The notes: generated by a model from the letters alone, not told the origin. 64,000 bases of DNA from Chloranthus sessilifolius (GCA_021018995.1 CM037586.1:151322060-151386059); one strand, 5' to 3'. Positions 33,398 to 44,405 are shown, numbered from the stretch's first letter. A program made the numbers and translations.

Positions 33398-33573
33398 AGA
33401 CAGTGTTATAAAGTGGAAAATATTTAATAGATAATTTTGCAAATAGCTTATATGGTGGGATGTAAATGGCTGCACACACAGCGGAGTCGAAGCACTGCAA
33501 TCAGTTACATCGCGCCACATAAATTGTCTGTAAAATTGCCTATCAAAAATTATCCACCGTGTATAATTTTCCC
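33398..33573. mobile_element. MITE with GTGGCGCAAC-type inverted repeats, copy 2
   Basis: The left arm GATAATTTTGCAAATAGCTT, then ATATGGTGGGATGTAA mirrors the right arm, which inverted reads GCAATTTTACAGACAATTT, then ATGTGGCGCGATGTAA. The outer ends are AGTGTTATAAAGTGGAAAAT and, inverted, GGAGGGAAAATTATACACGG. Confidence 0.7.
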
Positions 33574-34484
33574 TCCTAACGGCGCCCAAATCTACCGTAC
33601 TTATTGTTAAGGACATGCAACCAAAGATTACTTTGGTCCTCATCATCCCCTACTCTCGGAAGCCAATTTATCAAGAAGAGCCATGATGGCGATTCAATTG
33701 GCTGCAAGTGGAGGCCAAGCAATAAAGGTAGGGGCAATCAGGCATGTCACGCCGCATCGGCCGCATGCATTTTGCCTAAACAAAACTGCCTGTTTTGCCT
33801 GCACAAAATTGCCTGCCGTTTTCAATTTTCCATATTTGTCTTACGCAACCTTTTAATGTCCTTTATTAAGGTTGTAGTGGCTTAAGTGATCTTCAATAAA
33901 TTTTGATTTAGAGTTTACAACTACGTGTACGGTCCATGTACAACTGGCAGAACAGTGATGAACATCAATATACAACTGTATGGTCAACAGTGTAACTACA
34001 GGGATTTTAAGGATATCAAAATCGGCTCACTTTTTGAGATGTGTGCCGTAAAGATTTTTTATTTTGGTGAAGAAGTTTGGGGCGAACCATGATCTCCATC
34101 AACCGATTGTCATACTATAAAACCTTGGATAAACGTATTCTGGACTCTGGAACCAATGACTCGATAACTTGGTTATCAGGTGCCACTAAAAAAAAGAGGG
34201 GCTCCATGATCATTACTATTGTGAAAAGTAAAAATAATAATAAAATATATAAAATTTTATGAATTTATGATAATTGTATCAATCGTGTATAAGACCAACG
34301 TTGAAGCCAAATATGTGGCTTAATCATTCATTTTTTGTGCAATTGATTCTGTTTGGCGCACATGATGACAAATAAATATATGATCAAGTAAGTTACCTGA
34401 TCGTTGGACCCGGTTCCCTTTATCCATTAATAAATAATAGTACCACATATTTCCATAGTACCATTAATTTTTGGATAGGGTTAT

Positions 34485-34650
34485 ATGAAGAACAGATTTT
34501 ATGCAAATAAAGTATAGGCGATTGATATGACGCAATATAATTAGTTACAAATGTGATGGGGCTCAATTAATACACGTTAGCGTCACGTCGCACCTCATCA
34601 ATCGACTGCACTTTGTCTTCAATAAATCTGTTGTAGATTTATAATTTTCC
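34485..34650. mobile_element. MITE with GTGGCGCAAC-type inverted repeats, copy 3
   Basis: The left arm AACAGATTTTATGCAAATAA, then GGCGATTGATATGACGCAA is mirrored on the right by GCGTCACGTCGCACCTCATC, then CTTCAATAAATCTGTT. It is more diverged than the 30590 copy. Confidence 0.65.
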
Positions 34651-35212
34651 TCTTTTTCGATAAAAACACTTGGAGTTGCTGGTGGCTCCACCGATCAATT
34701 TTTTTCTATGAAAGAGCACTGGCACATTAGACCCCGACCACATTATTTCTTTTTAATATGTAAGCTTCTAGATTTGAAGGGCCTCACCGTTATCATTAAA
34801 ATAAGAAAGAATTCATTTATACAAAAGAAAAAAAAAAAAAAAAAAGTGGATTCTAATAGTTTCGGCATCATTAGAATTGTCATGAGCTGAAATTCTACAC
34901 CATTTCGAGGGTTTAGAATTTCGAGTTATAACTTACACACATTCCAAATATGCTTAGCGGACATATGCATAATCAAAGTTCTTATGCTAATGTGGTCCAC
35001 AAAATCCGTAATGCAACAAAATAAAGAATAAATCATTAGGACAGCCATAAATGAATAATAAATGCAATAACACCCATGAAATAACTACTAATCAAATAAA
35101 GTAAGAGTCGAAAATAAATCCGATATACGAGCCTAGATAATTAATAAATTAGCAGACGACAAAATAATCTACTGAGCTTAAGATTTTAATCTCAGTACCG
35201 AAACTAGTGCTA

Positions 35213-35374
35213 TCAATAATTGGCACTCGGATCAAAATCAGCACCAAAGTCCTCCTGATGTCCTACAGTATTGTTGCCCTCCCAAGGTTCCTAGTATTAT
35301 GCATTCTCGGAGTCAACAAAGTCCGCGTCAATAGGGTCGGGATAGCTAGCATCCACTTTGTCGATATAGTAACC
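35213..35374 (-). other. Short acidic reading frame after an inverted repeat in the outer solo LTR
   Basis: On the minus strand a hairpin-forming GAGTT and AACTC pair (35400-35423) is followed by TTATTTTAG and then a frame. The frame reads GYYIDKVDASYPDPIDADFV, then DSENA, two stops, then EDFGADFDPSANY and a final stop. Its layout and C-terminus (DPS/DPT then aromatic residue near the stop) resemble the frame at 42697-42861. It is a decayed copy. The function is unknown. Confidence 0.45.
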
Positions 35375-35471
35375 TAAAATAATAAATGTCACGAGGACTG
35401 AGTTGCTAAACAATGCGTAACTCAATGGATACACTATCAATCCACCCTACACTACTCTGATGCATTGTGAG

Positions 35472-35701
35472 CAAGGTATCAAAAATCGGCCGATCCCGAT
35501 ACGTATTTGTGATACATATCAGTTTTCGACCAAAACAATACGTATCGATCTGATACATATCGATATCCCGTATCGGTATCGATGATATATCTCAATTTCA
35601 GTCGAGTTTTTTATTTATTTTTATTTTTTAAATAATTGGCCGTTACATATTGGACGATTCGTATCAACCTCGAGCAAACCGATACTCAATTTGACACCTT
35701 G
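35472..35701. mobile_element. GATAC-rich hAT-type MITE, copy 4
   Basis: CAAGGTATCAAAAATCGG to TTTGACACCTTG, with an exact 8-bp TSD ATTGTGAG at 35464-35471 and 35702-35709. The interior has GATACGTATT and CCGTATCGGTATCGATG. It is nested in the outer solo LTR. Confidence 0.92.
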
Positions 35702-37460
35702 ATTGTGAGTGCATATCGTAAGCGATAATAATAGTATGACAATACATGAAAATAAATTAGTGTCAAAAAAATTAAATCGGGAAAGACAAACCATAACGAA
35801 CATGCAAGACTATGATCTAGACACACTTCAATCCTAATGTCCCTCTCCATAGCTCATACACGTAACATATCATATTACAACTCACATACGTCTGTACATC
35901 GCTTGGGCGTACCTGCATACTCATAATCCTAATACGATCTGTGTCAAAGTCGTTGCTCGAGCCTACCATGTAAGGGTCACCATTGTAGCTTGCCATCATA
36001 ACATACTGCCCTCCATTACATAACATACACCCCATCCAGTTTCAAAGGGGCCCGACAAACGTAACTTATAACATAACTCATACTGTCATCTAAGAGACCC
36101 GTCTTGACTGTAGACGTTGTAGTCCTTACGGTAACTATGCAAAGTACGACATGTACAAACTTAAGTTTTTGATCTTATATTGGCTTACACAACGATATCT
36201 TATTATTATACTCGTATCTTTTCTTATCTTACATACCCATTCTCATCATATTCCTACAACCTGAATCTAGAGTGAGGCATGGTGCGATAACCTTCACAAA
36301 ATCACACTTCTCAAAGAACAAGTTCCGTAGTAACTTGGATGTATTTTATGTGACAGCACATATTACATAGAGGTGTTGCATCTGTATATGGATGCATATA
36401 TTTCGAGTTTCACGTGATCATGACAGGAAGCCCACCATGACTAAAGCCTAAAAGTCGTATGTTGTATCTTATTTCTTGACTTAATCTATCATATTTAAAA
36501 CTCAAGGGTGATAGGGTACAATGAATTCGCACTCACCTCACTCGTCATGATATCACATGCCACCATGAGTTGTGAGGCATGTGAATACGAAGTATTCTCC
36601 GCTTCTCAGTAAATCACCACGCCCAAGCTTAATCATGATCTCACATACTTGTATACATGATCTATCATATCCATAAAATATATCACATAACAATGATAGA
36701 AAACATAGTCCTATTTTACTTGATGTATTGAATTAAATATTCAAGCCACATTACATATACATATATATAGGTAGTACATCGATATAAATATAAAATCGAT
36801 ACGGTTCTTAGTATACATATGATTGAAAATATGAAAGGTTCAGGTTTGACTTCATAGATGGCAACGAAATCCTAAAGTTTTGATGTCATCTTGAAGATCG
36901 TGTTGAAGTGATAAAGATAGATATATAATATGTTATAATCGGATAAATACAGGAAAAAGATAGTGTGCTTTAAATTTAGTTCTATCATGACTATCGATCA
37001 AAATCTCAATGTTGAGATTATCATGTAATAGAAATTTTTTTGGTCGTAATATATCAAGAGTAAAGTATTTGATACTCCGTCAAAAAATAACGATATCGGT
37101 AATGTGCTAGCCAGGAATTCGGTGCCCCGAAACCCGTGCCGTCGGTGGGCTGATGCTAAGGCCGAGCCCGGGAATGGATCACATAACGTCACAACATACG
37201 CCACAGAATCTAAGCAGAACCAATTCCAACTCGTAGCATAAGCAAAATAAGTATTTTTAGTGTTCAATCCTAAAAACCCAAAAATAAATGGTTCTAATTC
37301 CACAAAAACCCTATGAGAAAAGAACCATTAAGAACCACCGGTAAGGACTCTTCCTTACCAAACATGGTTCAACAAAATTAATCATTTACATCGTATAGAA
37401 GTCATCTCTCTCTCCTTGTCCAAAACAAAGCAAAATTTAATACATAACTTAGGGCCGGAC

Positions 37461-37617
37461 CTACCCAGGTCTAACACAAATGAAACAATCCTTGGGATGG
37501 GGCTCCTCAAGGTCTTCGTCGGGGGAGTAATCCGGATCTTCCTTCTCCGGAATCTCCGCCTCAACACCTTCACCTGAACCTATGACATTTATAAAGGAAT
37601 GAGCTTCATCCAAGCTC
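37461..37617 (-). other. Hairpin plus short acidic reading frame in solo LTR
   Basis: A hairpin GAGCTT-CATCC-AAGCTC (37601-37617) is followed, on the minus strand, by GGTTCAG/GTGAAGG. The frame then reads GEGVEAEIPEKEDPDYSPDE, then DLEEPHPKDC and FICVRPG, and a stop at 37461. It is strongly acidic. It corresponds in position to 42697-42861 and 35213-35374. No known domain. Confidence 0.45.
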
Positions 37618-38515
37618 AGTAGAGATAAGCTCATAACATGCTTATCTTAACATTAAACATATATCTTATGGCATAATGTAAACAAAATTACTTTGAACAC
37701 AAGCAAGGTGATGAATCTCACAATCTCGGCACACACACATGCGATGCTAATGAAATCATGACATGCTTACATCTCTACTCCGACACAAGAAAGAAGAAAA
37801 ACTTAAAGGTGTTTTACTTAAAGTACTAGAATGAGGAACTATAGCCTCAAGCCCCCGATGGAATACCCACCATCGTCACTCACATGAGTCATTTGCACAT
37901 AAATCTAAGGTCCTGTAGAGTTGGACACTTGGCCGAACACATATTCACCATTATACGGTAGGATTCACAAAACACATATCACAAAGGGTGTACGGATTAG
38001 CCGCCATACCGGTCACGGATATCATGCCGCGTCAGTCACGGTTATACCGCCGCATCAGTCGGGTATTCACATAACCTTAAATCGAAAGTGCATACATATA
38101 GCTTATCGCCGTGTGAAGTGATAATTAATTTATATCGAAAATCGGAAAGAAGTACAAAGATTGCACATACGCATATCGCATGGATTTCAAAGATTTCATA
38201 AGTTCATATAATTTTGAATCTTTCGCACACATGTCTTATTTCTTCAAAATGCGTAAGTGGAAATCACATAACTGAATCGAAGAACATATCATAACATAAC
38301 ACACATGCTTATGAAACGATGCACATGATACAAGGATTTCTCTACCTCACAGATTAGACCTGTGCGTGTTCAAGCCTTCACAAAGTCGAGTTCTTCTTAC
38401 TCACGAGGCTCACCTAAACATGATCATTTTCATTCATTAGAATAAGGCAAAACACACTGTCAAAAGTTCCCGTGAAATCTCAGTCAAAACTCACTAAACG
38501 CAGAAATCTGAGAAA

Positions 38516-38986
38516 TTCGATCGATCGAATCCTTGTTTCGATCGATCGAAATCCACTTTCAATCGATCGAAATAAATTTCGATCGGTCGACCTCTTCTAG
38601 AATTACCAAATATACTCTCATTCGATCGGACAAATTTTCTAATCGATCGAATGAAAGTAATTCGATCGATCGAAACAAAATTCGATCGGTCGAATTTCAC
38701 AGAAGGTATTTTGCCTTAACCCAGTTCGATCGGACGAATCCCAATTCGTTCGATCGAAATTTCATAATGTGATCGATCGAATTTAAATTCGATTGGTCGA
38801 ATTCTCACAACAGAATTCTAATGTTCTGTTTCTATACAAATCGATCGATCGAACTACAGGGTCGATCGATCGAAATCTTTTCGTTCGATCGAAATCACTT
38901 TCGATCGAACGAATTTCTCAGGATTTCGTCTCTTCCCATTTTTTAATACCATTTCGATCGATCGAACAGGAATTCAATCGATCGAA
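38516..38986. repeat. Phased palindrome array, TTCGATCGATCGAA x18
   Basis: Eighteen copies, exact or with one to four changes (GGTCGAA, GTTCGATCGAA, CAATCGATCGAA variants), start at 38516, 537, 558, 578, 621, 638, 661, 681, 725, 745, 768, 788, 840, 861, 880, 900, 953 and 973. Most steps are 19-23 bp and the rest are mostly near 43 or 52. The spacers between motifs are unrelated to each other. Confidence 0.9.
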
Positions 38987-39568
38987 ATGAGCAGATTTCG
39001 CTCATTTCTGGGTTTTTCACCCCGATCTCTTCTCACTTTGAATCGATCTCATTTTCTTGAGATTCTCATAAGGACACGCACTAATTTAACTCTACACTAC
39101 ATATCTAAAACAGATATTCACACTCCTTACCTGGATTCAAGCAAATCCTCTTCCTTGCTTCAAGACGAGTCAGGGTTCACTAAGCGGCCGTAATTCGTTC
39201 CGATCTCCAATTAATCCGTCGTTGCATTGGTGATGAATGAATCAATCGCACAATGGTAAGCTTTCAACCTTAAGTTTCACCCTCTTTCATCTTAACTCTC
39301 ATTCACAAGCATTTAATACACAATTAAATGCCCTGGGTTTTCTTTTATACTCTAGCTCTTCCACTTGAGTGTAAAACAGCTACACTGAAGGGACGTGTGT
39401 GAGGGTTTCAAGCTCCCACATCCAGTCTACATAAGATCAATCCGGTCATTTGGATTTGATCTATAGACATTACATCATTGTTAAAGGGGGTCCTCGGTGC
39501 ATGATCCGTCGGCACACGCACCGAGTCTTACGGATCATGGACCAAAAAGGTTAGGACGTTACAGGTAA

Positions 39569-40207
39569 TTCGTCAACGGTGGCCAAACAAAGGGAAGATA
39601 TTTACAGGATAATACTAGAATATGGATTCACAATTTTAATAGAAAAGTAAATACAAATCTATCAGATTAACAAAATTTTAGGGCTTAATTAGGTTTTAGA
39701 TAAACAAGAATATGATTTAAATTTAGGACTTAATTAGTTTTAAATAAAATAAAAATATGAAATATTAACATTATAGAAAAGCAAATTACTCACTATACAA
39801 ATATATCATATTTACAAGATTTTAGGGCTTAATAAGTTTTTAGATAAACAAGAATATGGTTTAGATTTTATGGCTTAATTAATTTTAAATAAAATAAGAC
39901 TATGGAATTGTAACATTATAGTATAGTAAATTACTGACTATATAAATATATCATACTTACAAGATTTTGGGGCCTAATTAGCTTTTAGATAAACAAAAAT
40001 ATAGTTTAGATTTTAGAGCTTAATTAATTTTAAATAAAATGAGAATATGAAATTATAACATTATATAAGAGTAAATTACTGACTATACGGATATATCATA
40101 TTTACAAGATTTTAAGGTTTAATTAGTTTTTAAATAAACAAGAATATGATTTAGATTTTAAGGATTAATTAGTTTCAAATAAAACAAGAATATGAAATTA
40201 TAATATT
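39569..40207. repeat. Tandem repeat with a unit of about 144 bp, part 1
   Basis: Units with ACATTATAGAAAAGCAAATTA, then ACTATACAAATATATCATAT, then TTACAAGATTTTAGGGCTTA, then AAACAAGAATATG recur with anchors near 39773, 39914, 40061 and 40206. An earlier, diverged unit lies near 39637. The array is cut at 40212 by a solo LTR and resumes at 43208-43280. Confidence 0.85.
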
Positions 40208-40212
40208 ATAGA

Positions 40213-43202
40213 TGTAATAACCCAGATTTTTGAATTTTATTTAATGGTATTAGATGATATACCATACAGTGTGTGGTGCTAACGCTCCACACCGGAATAT
40301 ACCCACTTTAGAAATAGTCTGATTTTTTATATATATCAATATTAGACTCATTGCGGAGTACTCGTTGATATGATTCCAACGATATATAATTTGTCGATTT
40401 TCGATAAGAATATAAAAAGTTATGCCCGTTTGAAGAGTGAAGCGGGTTAAAAGGCACAACTGTAAATTCGGGAGAGAATCACCATTTACCTTGGTGCTTA
40501 CACAAAGCGCTGGAGCAAAACCTCTTCTCAAGCTTTTAAAGTCACGTATGAATTCTACTTGCGTGTAAAAACTACTATTTCATTAAATCTTATACGAAAA
40601 GTCTTAATTAGAGTTAACCTATACAGGGAATTAGATATATATTTACTTCTTCTCTCAGTTGTCTCTCTTTATTCCCTATTCTCTGTAAAAGCTCTGACAG
40701 TGCCATCTTTCATAATTCATCGTCGGATCTCCATCGATTTTTGATCTTATCAGAGAATCTTACACCATCAAAGTTTCTCATCGCCGCGACCAATTTATCG
40801 TAAGAAAGGAATTCTCGCGAAAAGACTCGAGCATATCGTCTCTCGAATCTGATCTCCATCAACCCAAATCTTCGTAGGATTCGAATCACGCTTCAACAGG
40901 TGGGTGCCTCTAAATTCATCTTAAATTATTCAGTTATTTCTTTAAAAAAAAAAGAAAACCCTAATTTTTCCTTAAATTTTGATAAATTTCGGGTCTTAAA
41001 AACATAGAAATTAGGCCTAAAATCAATAGGATCATTTTTCCCAGATTTTCGTGAAATTCGGTCAAACTCTTCAACAGACACAGCCTCGGTATTTTGGCCA
41101 TAACTTTTTACCCTAAACTCGGATTGACGTGATTCTTATGGCACTGGAAAGAAGACAACAAGATCTACAACTTTGTCTGAAATAGTAATTTCACGAATCT
41201 AATATTTTTAAGGTCAAATTTGGGCTGTAAGTCGGGATACGTTTTAGATGATCCAAGGTTACACGGGTTTGACATTATTTTTTTAACTCTTGGGCTACTT
41301 TACGCTAAACTTATCTTTAGACTTATAAATCGCTAAAATTAAATAAAATACATTAAATAGCTTGCATCGAATAACAATCTATAAGTTTAAGGGGTCAAAT
41401 ATGGACGTTTTTCAATACTTACCATTCTATTACCTCCTCTAAGCCTCATACAATTCTTGAATTGACACATGCGCTCTTTTAGAATTTTAAAATAGGTTGG
41501 ATCGCTATACCAGTCAATCACCAAATTTTATGAATATAATTAACTTTAATGAAGTATAGTTTCAACACTATTATAAAATAAATATAGTTAAATATTTCTT
41601 ATTTTCTGTTTTACTTTAATATTTCGTATGTTATGCTCTTTATTAATTTTCTTCAAAAATATGAAATGTTTAAGGTTTATGTTATAATTCATTCTTATAT
41701 ATGTTCACCATTATCATATGAAATTTATCATATAGAAAATCACGATAGGGCATATGCATATAAGTTAAGAATAAAATATGACACATGACTTAAGCCTTCG
41801 TCACGGTGGGGTTTCTTTCACGGTCACGTGGAACTTGGAATGTAGGCATCCATGTACGGATGCAACCCCTCTATGGTAGTATGGGATACCACACGAAGTA
41901 CATCTAGATTACTACGGAACCCATCCCTTGGAAAACGTGGTTTAGTGAAGCCTATCGCGATGTGGCCTATTCTAACTAAGTTTTAAGAAAAAATGATAAA
42001 AGAATATGTTAAAACACATGTATATTAAGAAAGTGGGGACTTAAGCTCACGCAAATATAAAATCGGGGCGGGGACCTAAGCCCAAAACTGAATAATGTTA
42101 TGATATGTTAAGATACGCTGTGAAGGCCAGCTAAATATAAATTAAGTTTCTACACGTGTCATACCTTACGAGCCACCGTAAGGGCCTAACGTCTGCAGCC
42201 AAGACGGGTCTTAAGGACATTATAGCCTTGTCTCGAACTAAGGGGACATCGGGGTTACTATGCCAGCAACCTCATCTGGCTGGATGGTGATTTATGTTAT
42301 GATATGGAGGTTAGGTGGTAATCTACACGTGGACCTCACGTGATAGGCTCGAACAGCGATCCTGGCACAGATCGTTTAAATAAGATAAGATGTGAAGTAC
42401 GCTGTGTAGGCGTATGGAGTAATTAATAAGACTTACGATATATCACATATGCTAAGTTGATGAGACAAATAGGAAAAGAGATAAGAAAATAGAAGCATCA
42501 TGCACTCTTCATGTTATATTAGTATATTTTTCAGTCTTGATTATGATAGTCTATGAATTATGGATAAGTTTATTTCATTTATTTAAGATGTTGGTTATAT
42601 TTTAAAAATGTACCGCAATTCAAGCGATTGCACACACGCCCACCTGAGTAAGTTATAGTGGATCGATTGTGCAACCTGCTGAGTTTACGCGATTGAGTAA
42701 ACTCACCCCCCTCCCAAAATCTAACAGTTTCAGGTGAAGATTCTGCTTATCCCGTCCTTGATGATTTGAAAGCTGTTGATCCGGAGATGGCTCATATAAA
42801 CAAGGATGTCGGCTACCACCTTGATGAGAGCGTAGATCCAACAGATTTTTACCAGCATTGAGAACCCTTTTACTCTAGTTTTTATTATTTCTTGAGAGAC
42901 TTGTTTTAGTATTGATATATTGTGTGAGTTTACATTTGAGACCGTTTTACCCTATCTGAAACTGATTTGGATTTGATATCCTAGATGCATGGTTAGGATT
43001 AAGTACTTCATTATTATTGTCTACGTTTTTCGTTATTAATTTATGAGTAAATTATTTTTAATGCTATCTTAAATGTCTCATTCCATATGCTAAGTCAATT
43101 TATAGATTATGTGTATGTCCGCTTATCGCCTTAACCAGCGTGCGGTGTCATAACACGGAATTCTAAGCCCTCGATATCGGGTAAGGATTCTGGGTCGTGA
43201 CA
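40213..43202 (+). mobile_element. Solo LTR (2990 bp), plus strand, with TSD
   Basis: TGTAATAACCCAGATTTTTG to GGGTCGTGACA, with the exact 5-bp TSD ATAGA at 40208-40212 and 43203-43207. It splits a roughly 144-bp tandem repeat that continues on both sides, which confirms the ends. It carries the conserved GGCCATAACTTTTTACCC, then AACTCGGATTGACG, then GGAAAGAAGACAAC block at 41092-41180 in sense orientation, and an inverted repeat plus acidic frame near the 3' end. No internal coding domain is present, so the original element was lost by recombination. Confidence 0.93.
42681..42861 (+). other. Hairpin plus short acidic reading frame in solo LTR
   Basis: Inverted repeat GAGTTTAC-GCGATTGA-GTAAACTC (42681-42704), then AGTTTCAG/GTGAAG, then a 54-codon open frame ending at 42861. 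Residues include GEDSAYPVLDDLKAVDPEMA, then HINKDVGYHLDESVDPTDF and YQH. It is open and acidic and lacks an early ATG, so if translated it would be as a spliced 3' exon. It is positionally matched by 37461-37617 and 35213-35374. Confidence 0.5.
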
Positions 43203-43207
43203 ATAGA

Positions 43208-43285
43208 AGAGTATATTACTGACTATACAGATATATCATATTTACAAATATTAGGATTTAATTAATTTTTAAATCCGTCAAAGTG
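43208..43285. repeat. Tandem repeat with a unit of about 144 bp, part 2
   Basis: AGAGTATATTACTGACTATAC, then ATATATCATATTTACAA, then TAGGATTTAATTAATTTTTA continue the array interrupted at 40212. Confidence 0.85.
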
Positions 43286-43716
43286 CGATCAAACATATCC
43301 TACGCGACGGGCTCTGAGAAGAACGGAGATAATTGATGGGAACCCACCTGTTAAAGCGTGAACATTTGATTTACGGCAGTTAGGTTGAAGAGATCGATGT
43401 CCAACGCGTCGGCTCATTCAAGCTTTCATTCTTATTCTTCCACCTGGATCTTGTCGGTAGTTGAGCGGAAAATTTGAGGAAAGATATTAGAGAGTTTTGG
43501 AATAGATGAGTTGAAAGAGAGAGGTTGTCACGGCTTGGGTTTCTTAAAAAAATAAAAAATAAGAGACGACTAGATTTTCTTAAAAGAAGAAAATGTGAAA
43601 AGAGTTACGTAAATTAAATATGATTTTCTAAAAAAGGGTGGGTTTCCGTGTGAAGCGCTAACACCGTGCACAGTATGGTACTACATCTAACACCATAAAA
43701 AAAAATTAAAAAATCC

Positions 43717-43878
43717 CACTATAAAAAATAAGACTATTAGCAGCAATTTTTTACTGCAAAAAACTACCTCTATTAACAAAAACTTTATTATTTCAATAGC
43801 GACAGGACTGGTAGCCACAATTTTTTTGTTATTAGCGGCAATTTCTGACTGCCGCTGAAACACCTTACTTTTGTAGTG
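43717..43878. mobile_element. CACTA-type MITE, copy 3
   Basis: CACTATAAAAAATAAGAC to CTTTTGTAGTG, 162 bp, with exact TSD TCC on both sides (43714-43716 and 43879-43881). Inverted subterminal ATTAGCAGCAA and GACTGCCGCTG motifs are present. Nested in the outer solo LTR. Confidence 0.92.
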
Positions 43879-44129
43879 TCCGAGTTTTTTCATTTTCTCT
43901 CCCTTATAATATTTTCGTTCTCGAAAATTATGTACTTGTGGTGATGAGCTCTGAGTACTTATCTATAATCTCAATTTCTCATCAAATGTCAACGATTTAA
44001 TACTAACAAAAAAATAGGGATGTTACAAGAACCCACAACTAAATTGTGCCAAAAAAATCCAACTTAAGACCCCTAGAACCTTAACTCAATTAAGGTCTTC
44101 ATCACATATTTTTTGAAGAGATCCTCAGG

Positions 44130-44405
44130 GAAATGAGTGCTCCAATTTCCATCGTTGGTGCTACTAATACCGGAAAATCTTCAAAACCATTCATAGCACG
44201 AGAAGTATTTATTTGTTGTTTAAAAAAAATTCATGAAATCATCACATCTTTTGTAGTTGTTTTGAACCGCATAGCACAGAGCACTTTCTATGGCCGCTAC
44301 TTATGCTTTTATTGTATCAAATGTGCAGCTCGATCCACACCCATCACCAAGGATTTTTCCTTCATGATCTCCAACAATGAATCCAAAAACTAGCTTCTTT
44401 CTCAC
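44130..44405 (-). pseudogene. LINE RNase H-like domain remnant, minus strand
   Basis: The minus-strand frame reads VFGFIVGDHEGKILGDGCGS, then a stop, then VAAIESALCYAVQN. This resembles the start of the RNase H-like domain found at the end of plant LINE ORF2 and in related RVT_3 proteins (G-VIRD--GK---G, then AE--A---AL--A). The expected E of AE is a stop codon. Only this short stretch is recognisable. It is on the opposite strand from the LINE remnant at 45065 and so is an independent insertion. Confidence 0.45.

Larger units (their letters stand above)
31340..34230. repeat. Duplicated segment, copy 2, split by insertions
   Basis: Carries the 30020-30610 segment in two parts (about 31340-31692 and 33600-34230). 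A CACTA MITE (31456-31619) and about 1.9 kb including a copia-type LTR lie in between. At the MITE, copy 1 preserves the uninterrupted site (GCACGAGGTGCAAGCC). Confidence 0.7.
37103..39563 (-). mobile_element. Solo LTR (2461 bp), minus strand, with palindrome array
   Basis: On the minus strand it starts TGTAACGTCCTAACC at 39563 and ends at 37103. The exact 5-bp TSD GGTAA is present at 37098-37102 and 39564-39568. A TATA-like GAGTATAAAAGAAAACC (minus) lies near 39345. An array of 18 TTCGATCGATCGAA-like motifs occupies 38516-38986. It shares with the 40213 LTR the order hairpin, splice-acceptor-like AG, short acidic frame near its 3' end, but its 5' part differs, so it is a related yet distinct family. 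It is inserted in the outer solo LTR. Confidence 0.9.
34878..44027 (-). mobile_element. Outer solo LTR (about 3.29 kb net), minus strand, holding four nested insertions
   Basis: On the minus strand the LTR starts TGTAACATCCC at 44027 and ends at 34878 (forward TGTCATGAGC). TSD-like flanks are AGAAT (34873-34877) and AGAAC (44028-44032). Its start aligns with the solo LTR at 40213: ATGGTGTTAGATG, then TACCATACTGTGCACGGTG, then GCGCTTCACAC. Its end aligns as well: CGAGGGTTTAGAATTTCG against CGAGGGCTTAGAATTCCG, both inverted. Nested inside are a hAT-type MITE (35472-35701), solo LTR 37103-39563, solo LTR 40213-43202 and a CACTA MITE (43717-43878). Removing them and their TSDs leaves about 3286 bp, close to the 2990 bp of its relative. 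The interior also carries a tandem repeat of about 144 bp. Ectopic recombination between LTRs is the usual origin of solo LTRs. Confidence 0.85.

Noticed and set aside
38516-38986. CRISPR-like array (regular short repeats with unique spacers)
   Set aside because: The repeats are 14-bp palindromes with spacers of 5-40 bp in plant LTR DNA; there are no cas genes and the spacer lengths are wrong.
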